Below, piece by piece: positions 1-11,664 of a stretch of 64,000 nt of DNA. Position numbers and translations under genes: made by a program. The first letter of the stretch is position 1. Every line of letters starts with the position of its first letter. This DNA comes from Celoporthe dispersa (Eukaryota; Ascomycota; Sordariomycetes; Diaporthales; Cryphonectriaceae), in assembly GCA_016584495.1 (NCBI GenBank), contig WAID01000015.1, positions 434,001 through 498,000 of the forward strand, in the 5' to 3' direction. The notes under the pieces were generated by a model. It did no database searches and was not told the DNA's origin. It saw only the letters and a list, made by a program, of their open reading frames with translations.

Positions 1-298
1 CTTACGACCTATACAGCCTGAGTCATGTACTATTAGGAGGCGTCAGTACTAAGGAGAGAGTGGCCACCTCGGCTCTAGAGGTGGATCTGTGCTGTGTACA
101 GGAGAGAACTAGATAGAACAGGAGAGAAGAGGTGAGGAGCAGAAACGACCAAGGGACAGGATAGCAGGAATAGTGGTAGTTGGTGAGCGGGTGCACATAG
201 CACAACGGGAGAAGGGGAGGGGGCGGGGGAAGGGTGTGTGCCTCCAGTACAGTAATCAGAGGTGCAGAGGTGTCAAAGTGTCGATCCTACACAAAAGG

Positions 299-366
299 CA
301 CACACACACACACACACTCTCTCTCTCTCTCTCTCGCTCACACACACCTACACACACACACACAGC
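299..366. repeat. CA/CT compound microsatellite
   Basis: A (CA)n tract passes into a (CT)n tract and then back to CA dinucleotides. It lies in non-coding DNA. It is probably length-polymorphic. Confidence 0.85.
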
Positions 367-2360
367 ACACCCACTTGTAAAAGTGCTGGCGTGTGGATAC
401 AGTCGCCTCCTGGGCTAAACTCCTCCCAACAACGGGGAAATGTCCACCTTTGGTGTTGGAACACGTCGTCCAGCCAGCACAGAGCAGGCACTCCTCCACA
501 CAGGGCAGTACATAGGATCACCACCCGTCAGGTGCCCCTCGCCGTACAGCCCGCCTGGTCCTGGGAAGGAGGAGGAGGATGCCTGCTCCGGCCGCCTGCT
601 CGTGATAGAGACCCAGCCGGGTCGACCTTGCGGGTGCTGCTTACCTAACTGCGCCGCTCGAGCCCTGCGGAGGCCCTTCCGATGAGACCAAGGTAAGACG
701 GCTTCGCACGTACAGCAGAAGCGCAGGATGGATGGTAGCAGAGTCGTGCTGGATTGAGGCAGCCCCCTTCGTTCACGGGCCGCGGTGTCGTGAATAGAAT
801 ATCCCGAGCACCCTGTCCTTGTTCGGATGCTCAATGCTCAGATGCTCGACATGCGGGTTGCTTCCCCGGACGTGATCTCCTGTGGGGTCCCAGCGAGTCG
901 CGCGCCCTGCAGGCTATTGAGATGATGGGCGGGCGGGCGGTGGCCTTTTTTCTTTCTTTCTCTCTCTCTCCTTCTTCCTCCTGGGTGCTCCTCTGCAGAT
1001 GCTACCTCTGCCGTGTTCGACTCGCGGGCTGTCGCAATCTGCCTCGACTTGAAACGGGCCCAGGGAGGGCCGACAACCGATATCGCTCGCCCACTCCTTC
1101 GTCTGCCCACCGTCTCTGCCTTTTCTCTCTCTTACACACACGACACAGACCACACGCCTCTGGCAGGCGGGCAGAGATAGGTAGATAGATAGATAGCCAC
1201 AGGCTGCGGAGTGGCTCGACCCAGCTCGACCCCACTGGCGATGATGAGGATGGGGAGGACGGCGACGGAGATGAGAACTAGTGGGCGGGCTGGAATCACC
1301 CCCAGGCGAGAGTTGCAAGAATTAAAAAAAAAATGCAAATTAGACCCCGCAAGACTAGAGGTAGGGCGAGGACGACGACGGCCACTGCCTTTTATACATA
1401 GTAACGCATGCGCGACCATATTTTTTTTTCTTTCTCTTTCCACGCGCCATCCAATTCGGTGTCTCACTAAACGGGTTCCTGCCCGCCCCCGCCCAGGTAA
1501 CCCGTCCGTCCGTCCTGCGAGGAAGCCTCGGCGGCAAAAATCCCATCCCTACCCTGCTCCTCCTCCTACTCCTCCTCCTCCTCTTCTTCCCGTCTGTGGC
1601 TGGGAGGGGGGGTGTGGGAAGCGGGCCAATATCGAGGTGGGAGCTCGTTACGGAGTAATGCGGGGGAGAAGCAACACTCTCTCGCATGCGGAACAAGGCC
1701 CAGGGCAGATTGCTATTTGGTGGGGGGGAGGGGAGGCGAGGGCAGGAGGACGCCGACCTGGCAGCGGCGGTCGGCTACGGATGATGGCACAGTAGCGTGC
1801 GTTTCCTTTTTTCTTTTCTTTTCTTTTTTTCTTTTTTTGCGCCCGAGTTTGTTATTGTCAAACAGCCACCCCAACCCAGCCCAAGGGCTCTGCGCCAGTC
1901 AATTGGACATCCTCCCTCCTGGTCGAGGCCACCGGTCCAAGCACTGGCGAGCCCGTTGGCCCGTGACAGTTTACCAGTCTCGCCCTAGTGCCTGCAGGGG
2001 GGAGGGGGAGGGGAGGTCAGCCAGGTCAGCGCAAGGTCAGCCCTCGGTTACAGCTAGTATGGTCTAGACAGACACACACGTGCAGAGAGACCCCTCGCTA
2101 TCGCCCTGGGCTCTTCATTCTTGTGTTCCGGGAATCTGGTTTGACCTCTGCAGTCTCCTCCCCAGCTGAACCCTGCTGACCGGCATCGCCTGTCTGGCCC
2201 TAGTACTCTGTCACTACTGCAGGCTGAAGATTCAGGTGTGAGAAGGCCACAGGAGGTACGGTGCCCCACGGTGCAGCAGCGTATATACCTGACTGAGGAC
2301 CAGACCATCGTGATCGTCCGGTCTTTAGGTAGGACTCCCGTGCTGCAATCAATTCCTGCA

Positions 2361-2381
2361 ATGCATGCATGCATGCATGCA
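2361..2381. repeat. (TGCA)n palindromic microsatellite
   Basis: About five tandem copies of the self-complementary unit ATGC. A similar longer tract occurs at 8411-8435. Both lie in gene-poor DNA. Confidence 0.85.
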
Positions 2382-4324
2382 CGCATACATACTACTCTAT
2401 GCAGCACCATACAGCAGGCATACCACATAACCACGACAGGAGGACCGTTTTGCTGATGAGGATTCATCCGCCGAGGCCGCGTCAGCCTTATGGCCCTCTC
2501 TCTCTCGCCGCGGCCTATGCAGTCTGGCTGGGCAGGTGACCGGAACCTTACCCCTCCTCCCTTCTGATGCCTATACTATCCAGACACAGAAGCGGAGGCA
2601 ACCAGGGGTCCTCCGGTGGAAGTAATGTAGGTCCTGAAAAGAGCCTTGGTTTTCCCCAATTAAGCCTTATTGAGGAGCGTCCATAGACAGGAGCACAGAT
2701 TACAGCGGTACTTATCCGGTGATTTGGTGGGGTTCTTTTCGGGGGGGAGGGGGTGTTTTTTTCTTCCTTTCCCCTCTTCTTCTTCTTTAGCTTGGGGGTC
2801 AGCACAGGCGAGTACCGCTACAGTGTGTGCTGTATCATAGTAGATACTATATAGTACTATGTGTAGTACGTAGATAGAATAGTGTTGTGTTGCTATGCAT
2901 ATCGCAGGCCAGGCATTGGTTGGCCATAGCAGTGCTATGATTTAGCTGAGGACCCTTCGCAGGGGTTTTCCGTTAGCACTGCCGTCCACTGCGGGAGCAT
3001 TACCTTCTAGGATCTACAGTACAGTATCTGACTGTACCTGGCCGGCTCCAAGGAACGAGGCCACAGCATCCTTCGCTCTCTCTCTCTCTCTCTCTCCTCT
3101 GTGATCCTCCTCCCCACCACGTTCAGCCGAGACCGTCGTCAGCAGCATCGTGGTCCAGATTTGATGCTGAAGATGCAACGTGGTCAGTCTCTGCTGTGCG
3201 TAGGTGAGAAGATCGCTATAGCGCCTCTTCAGCAGAGACCATCAGAAAGAGAGCTATAGCGGGATGAATACTGTACCAAATACCTGGAGCTTAAAAAAAA
3301 TCTTAAAAAGAAAGAAAGAGAAAAGATAGGCCCAACTATGCCTCAGGTCTCTGCAACAGCCCTAGAGTAGTCTCTTCTTGGGTAGTCTGCGCCTGATTGG
3401 CAGCACTGCGCGTCTCGATGGTTGCGTTTCTGCTCCTGTATGTGCTGGACGAAGAGCAAGACAAGACGCCTCTCGTCTCTGCCGCGTCCAGACTCCTTAC
3501 TTGGCTGGCCATCGTCAAGCTGCGTGAGTGTCACGTGGGCCCCAGCGCACGGGCCATGTCTGCGTGCGGACCTCCTGAGCTTCAACCCCTGCTCGTTTGG
3601 AGACAGACACCTGCCATCGCCCTCCGTCTCGTCGACGGCATAGCAGCACCACCACCAACATCAACAGCCAGCCCTCCATATTCTTCACATCCAGTATCCA
3701 TTGACAGTCTCATACAGCATCTTCGGCCCCTGTACGCCTTCATTCCTATGGGTGAGTCACCCTCAGCCCTCCGTCACCTCCCTGGGCCCGAGCAGCTGGC
3801 TCGCAAAACGGCCCGTCCTCAGCCCCTCCATCCTCGTCGACAATCCCGCCCTGGTCCCAATCCTTAACACGCCCCAACAACACCTCCTCCAGGCCCTTGT
3901 GATCCCTTCGTCCAGACCCAGAGCCAGGACACTGACTCTTGCCTGCGCACACTTCTAGTCTGTGATACCATCACGACCCGACCCAGAAAGAGAAAAAAAA
4001 AGAGAAACCCAAACAAAAAGAAAAAAAAAAAGATCACCCGAGCGGCCCCTTCGTCCTGGTGCGCCCGCAGCCCGTTTGCGTCTGTCCGAGGAGCTCCACC
4101 GCGCTGTCCAGCTTGCCTCTTCGAGTCAGTCAGCTGTTACGACCACCGAACGACTCGGCCACCCCGACCCTCCCCCCTCCCCGACAGGCCACCTTCGATC
4201 GATCCTGTATATCCGGAGCCCGTCCTCGCCCTCGCGTCGGCATCGATGAAACGTTGAGCAAGAGAAGAGGAAGACCGCCACTTTGCTCCTCCTGCGCCGC
4301 CTCGCCTGCTCCCCTGGCTCTTCT

Positions 4325-4504
4325 ATGCTGGAGGCTCCCTTGGTCGAAGACCCATGCGCCGGCGCCGACCACAGCGTTGCTCCATCCGACACATTACATG
4401 AGCTGCAGAGCTACCACGACGACGAGAACCCCTCCCCTCCCCCCCGCCCTGCTGCCAAGCGTGCCTGCCTGGTCCGACCCGCAGCCCTCATCTACGATAG
4501 CTAG
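4325..4504 (+). promoter_or_regulatory. In-frame upstream ORF abutting CCR4
   Basis: A 59-codon frame opens with ATG at 4325 and closes with TAG at 4502-4504. The CCR4 start ATG follows at once at 4505, in the same frame, so one stop codon is all that separates the two. The encoded peptide is Pro- and Ala-rich and has no recognised domain. If the leader is transcribed, this arrangement would act as a uORF allowing reinitiation or leaky scanning, or would give an N-terminally extended protein on readthrough. It could also be chance or a base error. The role is inference. Confidence 0.4.
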
Positions 4505-6835
4505 ATGGCCGATGGTTATCCGTATCTCCAGCAGCACCTCGGAAACTTCCTCTACGCACAGCCTGCCCCGAAGAACTCGCTCGCCGACCAGACCCTTCTG
4601 AATACCCTCCTCAGCCACGTCTCCCCGAGCCCTCGCCCCAGCTCCAATCCTTCCGATCGGGGCTCGCCAGGTCGATCCGCCCAAGGCATGTACAGCACCG
4701 GTCACCAGCCGGGGCCCAACTCCCGGCTCAATGGCGGGTCCAATGCCGCATCACGCTCCATGCAGATGCTCTACAACCACCCCTCCAACCCGTCGACCCA
4801 GTACACCCATCCGTCACACCATCAGGGCATCCAGCCCGACCACCCGGGCCATGGTGCGTCCATGGGCCACGCCTCCGGCTACTCCAGCGGCATAATACCA
4901 AATGCGAGCCCCTACTCGTCCAACAACATCCCCAATGGCCACCCCGGCACGACAAGAGGCGGCCAGGCCCAGCAGATCAACGAGGAGTGGGCGCTGCAGC
5001 TCCGGCTACACAAGGAGGCAGAGAGGGCGCACACGGCCATGAGCGAGCAGCACAGCGGCCACTACTTTGCGCGGCTAAAGGCGGCCGAGAACAGAGGCAT
5101 AGGCCCTCTGTTGCTGCCGCCGCGACCAGCAACGTAGTGGACGCCGACGACGAGCAGGGCGTCAGGCGCCCTCACATGGTGGAGAAGACAGACCAGCGGC
5201 AGGAGTGGTTCAACATGGACCTGAGCGGCCAGGGGGTGCGGCACCTCTCGCCGGAGCTGTTCGACCACTACGCCTTCCTGAAGGAGCTCTACCTCGCGTC
5301 GAACAAGCTCTCGCACGTGCCCCCGGCGCTGGGCCAGCTGAGGAAGCTGACCCTGCTGGAGCTGTCACACAACCAGATCACAGAGGTCCCTCCCGAGCTG
5401 GGCATGTGCACCTCCCTGAAACAACTCCTCCTCTTCGACAACCAGATCCAGACCCTCCCGTACGAGCTGGGCTCGCTCTTCAACCTGGAGATCCTCGGCA
5501 TCGAAGGAAATCCCCTGGAGACGGAGTTGAAGCAGGAGCTGATGGAGAAGGGCACCAAGAGCCTGATCTCTCTCCTCCGCGAGCAGGCAAAGGGTAAGCC
5601 GCCGTTCCGTGCTCTCTAAAGGAAGAAGAATACTACGTGACGTCACTAACACCTACGTTCTTCTGGTAGTACCCCTTCCGCCGAACCCTCGACCGCTCAT
5701 AATCCTCAACGAGGACATCTCGCCCTCCTTAGAACGCGTCAAGGTCCTCACCTGGAACATCCTCTGCGAGAAGTACTCCACAGCCAACGTCTATGGATAC
5801 ACCCCAAGCGGGGCACTCGCGTGGGACTTCCGCAAGGACGGCATTCTCCAAGAGATCAGGGAGCGCGATGCCGACATCGTGTGTCTGCAGGAGGTATCTG
5901 TCGATGCCATGCGGGAGGTCCTGAGCCCGGAGCTCGCCGCAGACGGCTACAAGGGCGTGCAGTTCTCCAGGACCAAGGCCAAGGTGATGTACGACAAGGA
6001 GGCCAACGCGGTCGATGGCTGCGCGGTCTTCTACAAGGCGAAGAAGTACATCCTCCTGGACAAGCAGGTCATTGATTTCTCTACCATCGCGATCAATCGG
6101 CCTGACATGAAGACCCACCACGACATCTTCAACCGTGTCATGCCCAAGGACAACATCGGCATGATATGCTTCTTCGAGAGCCGGCAGACCGGGGCCAGGA
6201 TGATCGTGGCGAACGCGCATCTGGCCTGGGAGCCCGAGCTGGCAGACGTGAAGCTCATCCAGACGGCCATCCTTATGGAGAATGTTACCAAGTTTGGAGA
6301 GAAGTACGCGCGCTGGCCGGCGTGCCGCGATAAGAAGTACATCCAGCTCGCGGCCGACGAGGACGAGCAGGACGTGATGCCCGAGCCAGCACCATCGCAG
6401 GAATACCGGAACAACACCGACCTTCCGCTCCTGATCTGTGGCGACTACAACTCTCCTAACGATAGTTCTGTGTACGAGCTCCTGTCCAAGGGACGGGTCG
6501 CACCGGATAACGCGGACTTTGGGGGGCGCCAGTACGGCGTCTTCACGCGTGACGGCATCGAGCATCCCTTCCACCTCAGGTCGTCATACTCCGCCCTGAA
6601 CGGCACACCCGACGAGATGCCGTTCACAAACTACGTGCCCACCTTCAACGGCGTGATCGACTACATCTGGTACTCGAGCAACTGCCTGGAAGTCATCTCA
6701 CTCCTGGGCCCACCTGATATGGAATACCTGAGGAGGGTACCTGGGTTTCCCCACTACCACTTCCCATCCGACCACCTTCACCTCATGACGGAGGTCGCTA
6801 TCAAAAGCCCGGAAGGACAAGAAGGCATTGCCTGA
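4505..6835 (+). CDS. CCR4: CCR4, catalytic deadenylase of CCR4-NOT
   Basis: Poly(A)-specific 3' exonuclease subunit of the cytoplasmic CCR4-NOT complex, shortening mRNA tails before decay. The start gives MADGY, the usual N-terminus in related fungi. Residues 1 to about 220 are Gln/Asn/Pro/Ser-rich. Leucine-rich repeats run from about 238 to 350 (for example LTLLELSHNQ) and bind the NOT1/CAF1 part of the complex. The C-terminal EEP nuclease domain (about 385-745) shows VLTWNILCEKY, LQEV, ICGDYNS and SDHLHL, which carry the metal-binding and catalytic residues. One intron lies at 5594-5669 (GTAAGC...GTAG, branch CTAAC) and joins AK to VPLPP. The frame changes once between about 5101 and 5135 with no intron of usable size; one missing base restores a product of about 751 residues. 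The identification is secure; the break is probably a sequence error. Confidence 0.93.
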
Positions 6836-8410
6836 ATCCGACTTCTCGGGTCGATAAAGTCGTTTTGCCCTTTCATCAGTCGGTTTTTGGCGTGGGCGCT
6901 CTGCTTGGAATCTTGCGCTACTTTGGTTGTCGGATTTGGGTTGGGCAAACCCGGTGTTCTGGATCTGGTTCTGCAAACGAAAGCGAGATGCGATAAGAGG
7001 GGGGAGGGGTGGAGGCGGAGAGGGAGAGATCTCGTGCCCTCGGCGACAGGCTGCTTGGTTGGAGTGCGTGTGTGCATCTTGCGGATGCGTGGTTCCTATG
7101 TTTGTTACGTGGGTTTTGTTGTTGTTTTCTTTTTCTTTTTCTTTTCTTTTCCTTCGGGGTGGTGGGTTGATCTACGATGCTGATTGAAGATGGAAACAGG
7201 GTCAGAATTATGGAGGCGTAAGAGACGTGGCTCTGGACCCGAACATTTTCTACTGAGAATCATCACATGACCACATGTTTGGCTGAAATTCTGGAACCCT
7301 TTGTCACCTAACCTGTTGTCGGAAAACAACACAGCAGAATCAGCAAAGCCCCCAGCGGACAGAGAGCAGAGAGGTTGAAAGAGGGGGGCGGGGGGCGGCG
7401 TGCAAAGACGCGGGGCAGTGTGGTCCTGCTTGTAGGAATATATTCCCATTTATGGTTGTCTCCTCGTCTTTGGCCTGTCAGCCACATCTTTTCCGCCCGT
7501 GTCTATCTATGTATCCTGCTGGAATGGAACCAAGATTCTCAGCGGAAGGGCTTCGTTCATGTTACTCTTCACCATGGAGCCAGGATATTGTTGGAAAGAG
7601 GAGAGGTTGGGGGGGGGGGGTTCTGGGTTCTGGACAAGCACAGGTGGGCGCGAATATACGAAAGGTGACTTTGTTTCATGGTGATGAGTAGCAGCAGAGA
7701 CAAAGGCGGGGAGGGGCTCGGGTTCAACCTGGCGTCAGCGAGCTCTGGTGTTCCTGAGTCATCGGTCAGTCGTTTTGCGTCTGGTTTTTCTTTTTCTTTT
7801 CTCCTGCCATCTGTCGCTTGTCAACCTAGGGAAGTTATTCTATTCTATCTTCACAGAGTTTCCCCTCCCTCTTGTCTCCTCTTGACTCCGCAGATTCGGA
7901 GTAGCCTGGGTATGGTACTGCTACGCTATATCACTTTTATCATCTCTGCGCCCCTTCGTTCTCGTTGACGGGCGAGTGGTGACTGGTGGGGAGAAAGAGA
8001 CGGAGAGGTCACGGTCCATCCCGCCCTCGGAATCATACGATGCATGCCGACTCATGTCAATGCCGCCTCTCAATTCCTCTACCTCACCCCGCTCGTGGGT
8101 GGCGGGCGGGCCTAATCAATGAACAGCCATTGCCGTGTGGGTACGAGAGACGTGCATAGTCGTCCTCCACAGCCTGGAGGGACGAGCGGCCTGCAGCTCG
8201 TCCTTGTCTCGGGCGGGAGGGGGATACGAATGGCCCCATGTGCCATAGAACGAGCCGGAGTGCACATCAGAAGCAAACCATGCGGGCCAGGGCCTGCACT
8301 TCAGCTCGCACTGCCGATCGGGAGAGGGGTCTGGCTGACTTGTGGGGTTGCAGCTAGATGGACGGTGCTTGCTTTGGTGTCTCGCCTTGGGTAGTAGATC
8401 CCATGCCTAC

Positions 8411-8435
8411 ATGCATGCATGCATGCATGCATGCA
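8411..8435. repeat. (TGCA)n palindromic microsatellite
   Basis: About six tandem ATGC units, self-complementary and able to form a cruciform or hairpin. This is the second such tract in the window. Confidence 0.85.
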
Positions 8436-8492
8436 CATACCAACCAGCCTCGATCCACGGACCACGAAGCGGGGGAGATCAGGTCGGGATGA

Positions 8493-8513
8493 GGGAGAGG
8501 GAGAGGGAGAGGG
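8493..8513 (+). repeat. Potential G-quadruplex (GGGAGA repeats)
   Basis: Four GGG runs separated by identical three-base AGA loops meet the classical intramolecular G4 pattern. The site lies within a longer purine-only tract in gene-poor DNA. Folding and function are not shown by the sequence. Confidence 0.6.
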
Positions 8514-10662
8514 AGAGAGCCGCGGTTCCTTTCTGCTCCCAGACAGGATTGGTGATCTACCGAGAGAGGGAGCATGTACATACATCACCGGACCTACCTT
8601 GGTATCTTTGTCCTCGGCGCTTTTCGTGGCGTCTCGGTTGTATATCTATATGCCTGCCTACTTTGTGTGAGGGGGCCTCGGCGAGATGCTATGAGTGGTA
8701 ATTACCTCTCGCGTGGCTTCATTGCTGCTGGGGGGTCCGGCTGGCTGGTTGGAGGGGACAAGAGGATACGAGGCCGCATGCTGCTTCGGGGGCGACTGGC
8801 TACCGACCTTCTAGCAAAGTGACGCAACGGGACGAGGACTGCCACCGCCAAGGGGGGGTTGCCAAATAATCAGGTGGTTGTTACACCTGGTGGCGTCGTT
8901 AGTGGCGTCTTAAGAAGCAAAAGCTGCGTGTACCCAAGGTATGTTTACTCATATTATCGGGCTGGGTCTGCTAGATGGGTCATTCGCGAGTTCTAGGTGT
9001 AAGACATGCAGAGAAAAGTCGCCGTCTGATCGGCAGAATGTCACGACGGGAGGTGGTCGGTGAGACGCTACAGCCTTGCCTGAACAATGGTATGCCTGGA
9101 AGACCAAGAGTGAGGAGGAGACAGAGGTTTATACTATCCTCAGGATTCATGATACTCGAGCTCGAGGGTCAATCACTGATTGATGCCCGACCCTCAGCCT
9201 CTTTTGTCTCTTTACGCTATCCGTATCGGCCTACTACTCTGGACGCATACGATGTGCTATGCAGCACATATAAACTAACTATTACGTCTTGAAATCAGCG
9301 GACCGCCCGGTCCTTGCCTTCCAGGGCGATCCCGTCTACGAGGCCGTGATGCACACATCGCAATTAACTTCTGAGCTCATCCGTTTGGCATGGAAGCACA
9401 CCCAACCACCAACAAGTACGACTGAGAAAGGGACCATGCTATCCTACCCCGACACACCTACTTCATACTATGCACCCTGTAGACAAAAGTGAGGCGATGA
9501 GGTCTTCCGACCCTCGGCTCCAACGCGATCGGCGGGTTGGGCGGCCGGGAATCCTACACCCTCCGTTACATGTGATTGCTGTTGCTGTGGGGCCTCTCGC
9601 TGGGCAGGTGAGAGGGGATCCCGAGGCGGCAGCCCCAACCTCACCCCCGCGGGGTGTTACGCTCGGGATCTCAGCCAATGGATTGGTGACAGCGACACCG
9701 GAGGTCCTGATCGCCATGGTGCATATGGGATTATCGTCACGAGATGACGACGCCGCGGGCTGGGCCAAACCATCAATTTCATCTAGGGAGGGGAGAAGGC
9801 GCGGTTGCCTGGCAGGAAAATAAAAACGGCATGGCTGGTTTTGGATTAATGAGGACGCATCAGGCATGTCCAGAGGCAGAAGAAGAAGACCAGTCTGCGT
9901 ATGATGGTTCGTTTTAGTGTGGAAGGGGGGGAGGCACAACAAGGACCAGCAGATACCCGCATGAGGGAGCTCCCTTCCGGAAGGTGAGAAAGAGAAAGAG
10001 ACAGAGAGAGAGAGAGAGCCACACAGAGAGTATTTGCCGCGCCTGTCAGGTTGCTGCGATGGACGGGATGCATGAGGGAGGGCACCCAGTACCGAGAAGA
10101 GTGGTACTCGGGGCAGGGCTTACTACATACAGAGTACGGACGTACAGATAGCATTGCGACGCTACTGCCGGGAGGTGGGATTTATTTCCCACGCGCCGAG
10201 GGCGGCTGTTGGGCAATGCCGGGATGACTACTTCCCAAGGTACCTGCAGGGAGCAAGAGAGGTTGAAGCAGGCTGGGCAGTAGGGAGTGGGCGAGCGATG
10301 GGCGAGCGAATGGTCTGACGAGGGTTAACAGGGAGAAAAGGATTAAAAGGAGAAAAAAGAAAAAAAGGAAAGAGAGAGAGGGGGTGAAGGAAGGCGACGT
10401 CACAGCGGACCTTGGTCAGGGCACATATTGGCCTTCGTCTAAGGGGGGGCTGGTCCATAATATACTGTACTGGATGTATGGCTTGATGGCGGTGTGGGAT
10501 TTCTCTGGCGAAGCTGGTGAAGCCTTGTTTTATGTCTCTGGGCCAGCGTTAGGGAACAGAATCGAGAAACCAACCGTTTTGCTCAAGGCCGCGGGGAGGG
10601 GGGCAGGAAGGGCACTAAGATCCGCGTAAACAAGGCCACGCCAAGCTAAGTCTAATGGGAAA

Positions 10663-10685
10663 GTGTGTGTGTGTGTGTGTGTGTG
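10663..10685. repeat. (GT)n microsatellite
   Basis: Uninterrupted GT dinucleotides followed by a GA tract, in non-coding DNA. Confidence 0.85.
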
Positions 10686-11621
10686 CGCGAGAGAGAGAGA
10701 GAAGATCATGGTACAGTACTTCCCGCTTCCGGCCAACCCACCACCACCACCAAAGACCATCTATAGTTTTCGGGCGCGGTCAAGTGCCGAGCACCAAGAG
10801 ATCGTCCCTGCAGCGCCCGCTGCTGGCTGACTGTATGATTTGCTGGGCATGTCACATTCTGTGGAGAATAGTGAGAATGGGGGATGGGTCGTGCCGGTTC
10901 ATGGCTTGAGCCTTTTATCCCCCCCTTCTTTTCCCCTTTTTTTTTTCTTCTTCGCTTGTCTCTTGTTATTTTTCACCGGCGGGACATCCGTCGGGAATAC
11001 TTGGCCTTTTTTTTTTTTTTTACCCTTGTCTGACTTTAAAGTGTACGCACGGGAGGGGCATGTGTTCGAGAAGGATGTGCCGGACCCATGAGGATCCTGC
11101 AGATCATGGAACGCAAGATTGTACATATCTATTGACCAGAACATCGTGGGACGCCCAGGACAACAAGAGACAGGAGCCAGGTTCTCGCCCGCAAGATGCT
11201 TTCTCGGCACCACCCATGACTCAGTTCATAGATTGACAGCAGACAAGAATCACCAGGGGAAGAGTTCATCGACTATAGTATACGTCAGCACCAGCACCGT
11301 CAACCAAGAAATAATGCGACATGGTGATGACCCTGAGTGGTCTAGACCATGTGTGTTTGTGTGATATGGCCTGGCTGGGTTGCAGCTTGAGGCCGGGTCA
11401 GGCTGGGGGTGGGAAGAAACTTGGAAGAGGCCATTGACCCGCGACTGGTCCCACGGCCTCCGGAGCGTTGCAGTCATTGATACCGTCTCTCCTCTAGTGG
11501 CGAGACAGACCAGTTACATAGTAATAGTATTCATTCTTTCTTCTTTCTCGAGCAATTAATCAATCAATCAGGTGTGTCTACTGATAGGGGTCCCTGTACA
11601 ACTGTAAGCATTCCCCGCCCG

Positions 11622-11664
11622 CCACCCACCCACCCACCCATCCATCCATCCATCCATCCATCCA
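11622..11664. repeat. CCAC/CCAT tetranucleotide repeat
   Basis: CCAC units pass directly into about six CCAT units, in non-coding DNA. Confidence 0.85.

Larger units (their letters stand above)
1..4324. other. Upstream region of CCR4, no gene recognised
   Basis: No reading frame here has a recognisable domain or a coherent codon pattern. The stretch is rich in simple sequence: CA/CT tracts near 299-366, a T-rich tract near 1800-1840, a (TGCA)n tract at 2361-2381, a CT tract near 3076-3102 and A-rich runs near 3993-4032. The last few hundred bases are pyrimidine-rich and resemble the promoter and 5' leader of a filamentous-ascomycete gene. A long leader with introns for CCR4 is possible but cannot be proved without transcripts. 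Confidence 0.5.

Noticed and set aside
3336..4250. Several frames upstream of CCR4 as a separate gene
   Set aside because: Short, mutually overlapping and without motifs; better explained as promoter and leader.
4505..6835. Programmed ribosomal frameshifting in CCR4 and other genes
   Set aside because: Breaks occur at unrelated sites in many genes, in both directions, mostly in homopolymers, without slippery heptamers and pseudoknots; sequence error is simpler.
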